From assembly GCA_043812755.1 (NCBI GenBank), contig JBDRLV010000009.1:1-11526 (forward strand): 11,526 bases of DNA, in the 5' to 3' direction. The first letter of the stretch is position 1. Each line of letters opens with the position of its first letter. The stretch comes from JBDRLV01 sp043812755 (GTDB taxonomy: Bacteria; Patescibacteriota; Patescibacteriia; UBA9934; GWF2-40-263). The translations under genes were made by a program, and so were the position numbers. The notes below the pieces were generated by a model that searched no databases, was not told the origin of the DNA, and saw only the letters and a list, made by a program, of their open reading frames with translations. Positions 1 through 7,900 of the stretch are shown piece by piece.

Positions 1-1
1 T

Positions 2-148
2 ATTTATGGTGGGTGGTCATACATGATTTCAAGAGGGGACAAGATAAAGGTTGATAAGGCAGTCAAGATTTTAACAAATGCTGTTATTGGTCTTTTGATT
101 ATTTTATCTTCATTTATTATTACAACATTCATTATCAATGCCCTTACA
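2..148 (+). other. C-terminal half of T4SS pilin-like anchor domain (in CDS 2-1741)
   Basis: The conceptual translation has GG-x-x-YM, then GD-x-x-x-V-x-KA-x-x-IL-x-N, then a hydrophobic helix ending FIITTFIINAL. Aligned without gaps against the anchor of the downstream gene, 21 of 46 residues are identical. By the positive-inside rule the K/R-rich loop is cytoplasmic and the Ig-like part is outside. The first helix and any signal peptide are off the window. Confidence 0.75.
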
Positions 149-1741
149 AAAAGGGGCCAGAGTCAATCAATAGTTCAGGAAAGAGCCAAAAGATATTTTG
201 AGCCACTTTCAGGAGCGTTGGGTGCTGGAGTGATTAATGATCATTATCCACCTCGTGGTGCAGTTGAGATGCCTCGTAATGTAAATATTTTTGTAACCTT
301 TAAAGTTCCTATTGATCCGGCAACGATTATTGATGGATACAAAGAAGAACTTGGTGAAAATGAGGAGCAGTCTGTAAATTTAAAAACTTCAAATATAAAA
401 ATTTATAAAACAGCCGATGGTGCAGGTGATGCACTTGCGAGTGATCAGGTAAGAACTTATGTAAGTGAAGATAAACAAACTTTTGTTTTTGTACCAAGGA
501 GTTTTTTGGGAAGTAGCGTAACTGACACAAATTATACAGTGAGCTTGGGGCCTGGAATAAGAAAAACTGACGGTGCCTCTGCTTTTGTTTCAGGTGGTAG
601 ATATGAATCAGAAAATGGGTATGAATGGATTTTTGAGGTTTCAACTGATCTTGACCTTGAACCACCAAAAGTTGTGTCAGTTATTCCAAAAGCAGGAGAA
701 ACAGAGGAGCGCAATACAATTGTTGCAATTACTTTTTCAGAGGCAATGAATCCAATAATGGCTTCAGGATCTTATATTCCTTCAGAAGGGAAGTTATTTA
801 ATATTATTAGAGTAAATGATAATACAGTTGCAGATTCACCTGCAATAGTTGAGGGCTCGTTTGTAATAAGTAATGGATACAAAACAGTAGATTTTGTTTC
901 AACAGATAAGTGTGGTGTGGACCCTTGTGGGAATGATATTTATTGTTTGCCAGCTGATGCATCCCTTGGTGTTAATGCAAAAGCTGCAAAATTAGATTCA
1001 CCACTTGAAATTCCACCTAATCCTCAAGCAGATTTAAGTGCAGGCATGTACAATGGTTTAGTTGATGCATCTGGGAATTCTTTTAATGGTAATGGAAATA
1101 CAACAACTCGTGAGTCGCTATTGATAGCTGGATATTCTAATACGTCAGCAGTTGGAGAAACAGAGTCTGATATTGATAAAATTATTCAGAAAGTTGGAAC
1201 TGACACTGGATTTGCTGAAGGTGAAGTTGTTGATGGTTATGATTGGTCGTTTGCAACAAATAATAATATTAATACAACTCCACCAAACATTACCGGGCTA
1301 TCACCTACACTTTTTGGTGAAGATGTACTAGAAGAACAAGATGTAGAAATTACTTTTAGTGGTTTGCTTTTCCCAAGAACAGTTAATTCAGACAATATTC
1401 AAATTTGGCCAGTACCGCTTTATCCATTTTGGTTTGTGAATAGTTTAGATGGTGAGATTGTTTCAAAGATAACTATCAAACACGCTGCAATGATTTCAAA
1501 AGAAGACGGTGGGCATGGGTATATGCCAACAATAACCCAAGGTGTACGAAGTAAGAATCAGATCTGTATGGTGCCAGCAAAAGGTCCAGGGAAAATAGGA
1601 AAAACACTTGGGGAGTGCGGTGTGAATGACACAAGTCCTAATTGTTGTGCTGAAATACTTGGTGTTGATGAAGCAACAGGAGGGATAACAACAACAAAGA
1701 ACCAGAAGGCACAGGTTGGGCCATGTAGCCCACCGCTTTGA
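2..1741 (+). CDS. Pilin-anchored Ig-like surface protein, 5'-partial
   Basis: Probable membrane-anchored extracellular protein; exact function unknown. The frame is open back to the first base. The codons before the ATG at 23 read IYGGWSY and continue the protein family match, so that ATG is internal and the real start lies upstream of the window. Positions 2-148 encode the end of a first membrane segment, a short charged loop (GDKIKVDKAVK) and a second hydrophobic helix. This is the second half of a TrbC/VirB2-like T4SS pilin domain, as at the N-terminus of the next gene. Three SbsA/Big_5-type Ig-like domains follow, at about 233-646, 650-1258 and 1274-1650. Their signatures are PRNVNIFVTFKVPIDPATI, ITFSEAMNP and EDVLEEQDVEITFSG. 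The second carries a small Cys insert (CGVDPCGNDIYC, around 911-946), and the tail has several Cys before the TGA stop at 1739-1741. The neighbour 127 bases downstream has the same architecture, suggesting tandem duplication. The CDS boundary at 3' and the frame are certain; the family assignment is by pattern recognition. Confidence 0.9.
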   Translation: MYGGWSYMISRGDKIKVDKAVKILTNAVIGLLIILSSFIITTFIINALTKRGQSQSIVQERAKRYFEPLSGALGAGVINDHYPPRGAVEMPRNVNIFVTFKVPIDPATIIDGYKEELGENEEQSVNLKTSNIKIYKTADGAGDALASDQVRTYVSEDKQTFVFVPRSFLGSSVTDTNYTVSLGPGIRKTDGASAFVSGGRYESENGYEWIFEVSTDLDLEPPKVVSVIPKAGETEERNTIVAITFSEAMNPIMASGSYIPSEGKLFNIIRVNDNTVADSPAIVEGSFVISNGYKTVDFVSTDKCGVDPCGNDIYCLPADASLGVNAKAAKLDSPLEIPPNPQADLSAGMYNGLVDASGNSFNGNGNTTTRESLLIAGYSNTSAVGETESDIDKIIQKVGTDTGFAEGEVVDGYDWSFATNNNINTTPPNITGLSPTLFGEDVLEEQDVEITFSGLLFPRTVNSDNIQIWPVPLYPFWFVNSLDGEIVSKITIKHAAMISKEDGGHGYMPTITQGVRSKNQICMVPAKGPGKIGKTLGECGVNDTSPNCCAEILGVDEATGGITTTKNQKAQVGPCSPPL

Positions 1742-1868
1742 AATTTCTAATTTCTAATGCCTAATGAATTTTTAAATCTCAATGATCGAATTAGACATTA
1801 AATTATTGGACATTGATTAGTCAATAGACATCAGTTATTAGTCATTATGAGAATTTAGTAATCAATAC
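1742..1868. repeat. AT-rich intergenic spacer with imperfect inverted repeat
   Basis: The spacer is built from repeated TAAT / GACAT-like words. An outer pair of arms, CTAATTTCTAATGCCTAAT (1747-1765) and the 22-base stretch 1837-1858, are imperfect reverse complements with two small bulges. Inside them ATTGA-TTAG-TCAAT (1812-1825) is a perfect 5-bp hairpin. There is no GC-rich stem followed by a T-run, so a classical intrinsic terminator is not evident. A possible promoter is TTGATT (1813-1818), 17 bases, then TATTAG (1836-1841), matching consensus at only 4 of 6 positions in each box. The elements could be a dispersed palindromic repeat, a weak transcription end, or part of the control region of the downstream gene. 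Confidence 0.5.
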
Positions 1869-1958
1869 ATGAGCAGAAAAAAAATATTTATTTCAGCAGG
1901 ATTAGTTAGCGCTTTGGCAGTGCTGGCAGTTTTGTTTATTGTTCACCCAACAATGGCT
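1869..1958 (+). other. Signal peptide of the giant protein (residues 1-30)
   Basis: A basic n-region (SRKK) is followed by a hydrophobic core, residues 6-25, and a short c-region HPTMA. A plausible signal peptidase I cut is after A30, with T at -3 and A at -1, before GETES. An uncleaved extra membrane segment is the alternative. Confidence 0.7.
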
Positions 1959-4900
1959 GGTGAAACAGAAAGTTTTGCTCAACAAGCAGGTCTTTCAACG
2001 CAAGGAGATATAAAATTGATCGTTGCAAGGCTCATAAGAACCTTTCTTGGGTTTTTAGGGATTTTAGCTATTGTTATTATAATAGCAGGCGGATTCATGT
2101 ACATGACTGCCCACGGCGATCAAGAGCGTGTTAAAAAGGCTAGGCAAATACTTATCAATGGTTTAATTGGGCTTGTAATTGTTTTAATGTCATTTACAAT
2201 TGCGCATTTTGTTGTGAAAAGTGTTGCTGGTGCAACAGGTGGTACAACAGAGTGCATTGGACCAAATTGTGAGGATTGTACTGGTCCAGACTGTAATAGT
2301 TTTGATCCAAGATATAAACATTTTGTTTTAAAATCGTTCAATTCACAATGTGCAAATACAATAAGAAATTTTCAACCGCAGTTTATTTTTTCAAAAAATG
2401 TAGATCGAAGTACGGTTTTACCTGATGGAATTGTGATTAAATATCTTGATGATAATGGCACAACACAGCGTGTTGATGGGTCATTAGCGATTGTTGGAAA
2501 TGTTGTAACATTTACTCCAACCGAGTTATGTGGTGAAGGTTATCCAGGTGCTCATTGTTTTAATGCAGGTGGGCGATATGAGGTTAAAGTAAGCTCATCA
2601 ATAAAGAGCGCAACTGGAAATAAAACATTGCAGTGTGATATTTATAATAAGTGTGATTTTGATTTTAAAGCAGGAGACATTGTTGATACACAGGCACCAG
2701 ATGTTGTCATGGATTCTCCAGACAATGGCATGAGGATTATTCGTGGTGGAGTAGAGCAGTTGCATGCCATTACTTATGATGATGCTGGTGCTTCAATGGT
2801 GGATTTTAAAGTTAATACTTCAACGATTTTTACCTCAGGGAATGATTTTAGTACTCCAAATGGGTTTACTTCAGTAGCTCCATATGATGGGTTGTTTGAA
2901 ACTTTGTTTTTTACAGATCCGAACCAAGAGTGGAATACACGAAATGAAGCGGATATAAATAAAATTTATAGACTATCAGCAACGGGTTATGATTGTGCAG
3001 GTAATCAAACAACATCCGCACCAGTAAGTGTTTTGTTGCGTGGTGAAACATGTGGTAATGGTATTCAAGATGCAGATTTGGGGGAAACAGATGTTGATTG
3101 TGGGGGTGATGAAAATGGGGACTATTATTGCGGTGCCTGTGATTGCGATCCAGATGTAGAAACATGTCCAACCTGTTCCAATCATTATGATTGTGCGGGT
3201 GGGTATTGTAATCCACTTACAAACGCTTGCGAATCGCGTCCTGTGATTAAGCGCGTTTCTCCAGGGGATGGTGCACCGAAAAACATTATTTCAATATTAG
3301 GAGAAGGTTTTGGTAATCAAGTTGGAGAATTGTTGTTTTTGCCAGCAGTGCAGGCACAAGCACCAGATTGTAATAAAGACGGATGGTGGAGCAGGAATCA
3401 GATCCTTGTTACAGTTCCAGAATTGAGTGAGGGTGTAAGAAGCGGTGCATTAACCATCACAACTTTCAATGGCAAAACTGATTCAACTGATGATGATTGG
3501 GGTCCGTTTATTTTAGATTTTCAAGTTAGTCAAATTGTAAGGCCTGGAATTTGTGAGCTAACGCCTCCTGCGCAGGAGTATAGTCAGCCAATGACAATTT
3601 CTGGAATTAATTTTAATGATGCCCAGAGTAGTTCAGTAGTATATATAGGAGATACAAACCCAACAATAAACAGTTGGGGGCAAACAGAAATTTCCTCAAC
3701 AGTACCAATAATGGGGGAAGGAACATATGCAACACAGGTTTATGTTGGTAATGATCTTTGCAAAATAAGCAGAGGCCCTTGCGTTGATAATGATGATTGT
3801 CCAACTGCCGGTGATGAATGTGAGGCTCAAAGAGAGGGTTCAAATGAAGTTTTGTTTAATCTTCTTTCTCCAACTGCTGGAAGTTATCCTGAAATTCAAG
3901 AAATAATAAGCGGATGGAAAGCATGTGAAATAAGTAATGAATTTTGTAATACTGATGCTGATTGCGATACCACCCTTACGCCTGTTGAAACATGCGTGGC
4001 TCAGGATGCTTGGGGTCCATCAGGGCAGTATATTACTATTAAAGGTGTAAATTTTGGTGGTACGCTTGGAAGTGTTTGGTTTTTAAATCCAGACGATGAT
4101 CTAAGGGCGCTTGGGGATGTTGAGTTCCCTGATTATTGTGATGCCTTTGATCAATGGCATGAGGAAAGTGTTATTGTGAAAGTTCCAAGGTTTTATAATA
4201 GTGTTGGGAACGGCAATGTTATAATGCCAGTTGCTAATGACAAGAACCATGTAGTATTTGTTGAAAGACATGATGCTGTTAGATCAAATGAAAAGAGCTT
4301 TAGAATTATAATGGGCGTTCCAACTCCTGGTATTTGTGCAATAGATCCTGTTTCAGGGCCTGTTCAAACTCCTGTAACACTTTATGGAGAAGCTTTTGGG
4401 TCAACACAAGGGCAGGTGTTCATGTATTCAGGGCTAGATTCTTCAGGAGTTCCACAATATACACCTATTCCAGAAGGTTCAATGACTGATTGGAATAATG
4501 GAGATATTGAATTTGACACAATTAGTTCTGCGCAAACTGGGCCTGTGTATTTAACAAATTCATCAAATGTAAATTCTAACCCAGTTGATTTCAAAGTTGG
4601 GGATTGTAATAAAGCAGAAGATAAAATTGAGTGTGGTGATGGGACACAGTGTTGTAGTGATGGAACATGTAGTAGCTCGTGTTTAGCCAATGATGGAAAA
4701 GCAACTTATAGTTATCTATTTTCAACATCAAAAATTCCAAAAGTTCCTTATGTTTTGCAAGCATGTGACCCAGAGGCAAGCGTTGTTTCTCCATCTCCTT
4801 CTACACTCTGGTCATCTGACGTTTGTTTAAACTCTGTAATTACAGCTACTTTTTCAGAGGCAATGAAGCAAGATTCAATTAATAGCAACAGTGTAAAAGT

Positions 4901-7900
4901 TTACACATGTGATTCAATTGAAAATGATCGTTGTTCTGGTGCAAGTGAGGCTACTGGGTCGTTTATTTCAAAAGGAGACATTTCATTTACTTGGGCACCA
5001 AGCGCTGGAACAATGGCTCCAAATGCATTTTATTATATTGAGCTATTGGGCGGTCAAGAAGTTAATGCCATAAAGTCAGTTGAGGGTATTCCACTTGGAA
5101 TTACTTATTCTTGGTTTTTCAATACTGGCGGAGTTGAAAGTCACTGTCAGATAGGAAATATCATCGTGGTTCCTGGGCAATATACAGCCAGTGAACAGTT
5201 TCAAGAGATTGATTATTTGGCCATGCCACTTGCAGCAGAGGATGAGTGTATTGTTGTAAGTTGCCAAGGACAGACGCTATATTGGGGTTCGTCAAGCGAA
5301 GATCATGCAACACTTGATCCAGAGGTAACAAATAATATTTGTGCTAGTACTGCAACAGCATTTAGAGAAATACCAGAGGTGGATATTACAGCAGAAACGA
5401 ATATTGCAACAGATGATGTTTATGGTTTAGCAAAAAATTTGGGCGGAATGCGCCTAGAGTTGGTTGATAATTCAATTTTTACAATGAATCCAGAGTTTGG
5501 TTTAGAATTATCAAGCGATTTCCCAATTTTTGTTGAAGCTGCTGGGGTGGGCATTCCATTGGATGATAAAGAAATTCAGTTTTCATATAATGATAGGATT
5601 TTAGGATTTGAAGATGGAACAAAGATTTACAGAGATGATTTAGCTATTGAATTAGCTGGTGGAATTCAAATTCCTTTTTCACAAGAAATACCAACCGATA
5701 CAACACTTCCTTTTGAAATTACATACAGGCAAAATAACAGAATGAATATTTTATATACAAGAGAAGATGGAAGTGTTAATGAAATAAGAATATATTCAGA
5801 AAATTATTTTTCAGGGCACGCAATGCTGGTAATTTATAATGAGAGTTATCAAAATCGATATTATTTCAATAAAGAGTCTGCTGGTTTTATAGAATATGAA
5901 ACTGGTAATTTATACAATTGGATTTTTTATTTCCCAATAGCTGGGAATACCAGTGGTATTTCTATTTCAAATGGGGTATCTCCATATATTCAAATCCGGA
6001 TTCGACCAGACGGTTCTGGTTATGTAAATAAAGAATTTGCTGTCCAAAAGTTTGATAATTTCATCAACGAACTACCAGATGTGTCAAGTGTGTCTGGAAC
6101 TGGAGAGCTTGAGATTGCTTTTACTCCACCTGATGTGATCGGCAAGTGGCCGGCTTGTAATGCAGCATGTGTAAATGCAGCAGTCGGCGCAACATTTAAT
6201 GTGCCCATGAAAGAGTCCATGCTCACTGAGTCAAACATTACGATTGAGAAATGTGAAAAAGGCACAGTTAATGAGGAAACCAAAACATGCACTGTTGTTA
6301 CATCACCTTTAGATTATTTTGATGATGCAAATATTGAGCTTGTAACCGAAACAGATGTTGATGAAAGAATTTTAGATACAGTGGCTCGCGAGTTTATTAT
6401 TTCTCCAAAAATAAATTTTGATAAAAATTCAATATATAAAGTGACTATTAAGCCTGAGGTTCAGTCTTTGAGTGGAAAAGAACTCAGAGAACTTTACTCA
6501 GCAGGATACAGTTGGATTTTTAGAACAAAAGACAGTGATATTGCTTGCACAGCAGATAGAGTTGATGTGCGTCCTAGCTATGCTCAAAAAGATAGGGTTG
6601 GTGAAACACAAGAGTTTTATGGGTTCCCATTTGGGGCTCCTGATTCATGTGCGATTAATGGGCAAATGCTAAAGGCAACCGATGTGGTATGGGGAACATG
6701 GACAGCGACTGATGATCCAAACGCAGTGGGTGCAATTGATTCTTCAGATACTTCTGAAATTGTTGCTTCTTTAATGCTTAATGGCAGATTTCCATATTCA
6801 CAAGCTGTTCCTCAAGAATGCTCTTCAAAGTGCTTGAATACAGGGACTTCGATCTCATTGACAGATGATATTTGCGGTGATGGGGTAGTTTCTGGAAATG
6901 AAGAATGTGATGTTGCGATTGCAGGGACAACAAATTGTTCAGATGTTTGTTTGCATGAACCAGTAACAAGCGCTTGTGAATTTACCTGTGGTGGAGCAAC
7001 TGATGGTTTGGCTTGTACACCAACAGTTACAACATGTACGCTTGTGGATGGTGTTGCTGTGTGTGATAGTGGTGTGTGTGAGGGGACAGCTAGCTGTCAG
7101 CCGGTAGATCCAGTTTGTTGTGGAAATGGAAGAATAGATTCAGGGGAAGAATGTGATGACTGGAATTCTGCAGATGGGGATGCTTGTACTTCACAATGCA
7201 TGAATGCAGGTACATATGCAGGCATGGCAATGATTTGTAATGAAGCAACAGATGATCCAGTAAACATTGAACATTCTGACCGCGGTGGAGAGGAATGTTG
7301 GGATGGTAATTTGGAAAATGGGGACGGATGCTCTTCTTCGTGTTTGCGTGAGGGTTCAATCCCAGCTGATCAAGTTTATGCTGTCTGTGGTGGAAAAGCA
7401 CCTCGAAATAGCGCACTATCAACCAATGTTGAACCAGGCGAAGATTGTGATGGTGAAGTTGGGTGCTCAGCGTCCTGTCAACATATTGGTACTTCAGCTT
7501 GTGTAAAACGATGTGGAGGTTCAGCCACAGGCAAAAATTGTAATTTTGACACTGAATGTGATGCAGGCGTTTCATGCAGTCCAATAAATACGCCTTGTTG
7601 TGGAAATACAATTAAAGAAGATGGTGAAGATTGTGATGATGGAAATAGTAAGAGTGGAGATGGGTGTTCAACCATGTGTTTGAATGAGGGTTCAAACATG
7701 CTCTATACAGTTCCTTCTATATGTGGGAACGGTGGAGATTTTGAAACAGGAGAGGAATGCGAAGCACCAACAACAGATGGCGATATACTTGTTGGCCCAC
7801 GAAGCATAGCAATTATTCAGCCGGGTGCTGTGTTTGAAACACATATTTCATCAATAGCTCCTGTTGGTAATTTTGCCACTTCAAAGATTACAGCTTATGC

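Noticed and set aside
327..668. 113-residue antisense open frame inside the first gene
   Set aside because: Low-complexity His/Leu/Gln composition and complete overlap with a well-supported sense gene; a shadow frame.
1739..1741. TGA read as glycine (alternative code)
   Set aside because: No in-frame TGA occurs in the 3,219 codons of the next gene and glycine uses GGN throughout, so TGA is a stop here.
1813..1841. Possible sigma-70-like promoter TTGATT - 17 bases - TATTAG
   Set aside because: Only 4 of 6 matches in each box in AT-rich repeat DNA; chance matches are common. Mentioned in the spacer entry but not called.
3322..3367. LLFLPAVQAQAP looks like the end of a second signal peptide
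   Set aside because: It falls on a strand of the first IPT domain after GEGFGNQVGE and lacks a basic n-region; ordinary domain sequence explains it.
7267..7506. 79-residue plus-strand open frame in another reading frame
   Set aside because: It lies wholly inside the continuous frame of the giant gene, across a clear Cys-rich repeat.
7090..7611. 173-residue antisense open frame, the longest on the minus strand
   Set aside because: It is rich in His, Leu and Gln, as expected for the complement of Asp/Cys/Gly-rich coding sequence, and fully overlaps the giant gene's DUF4215 region. No family motif is visible.
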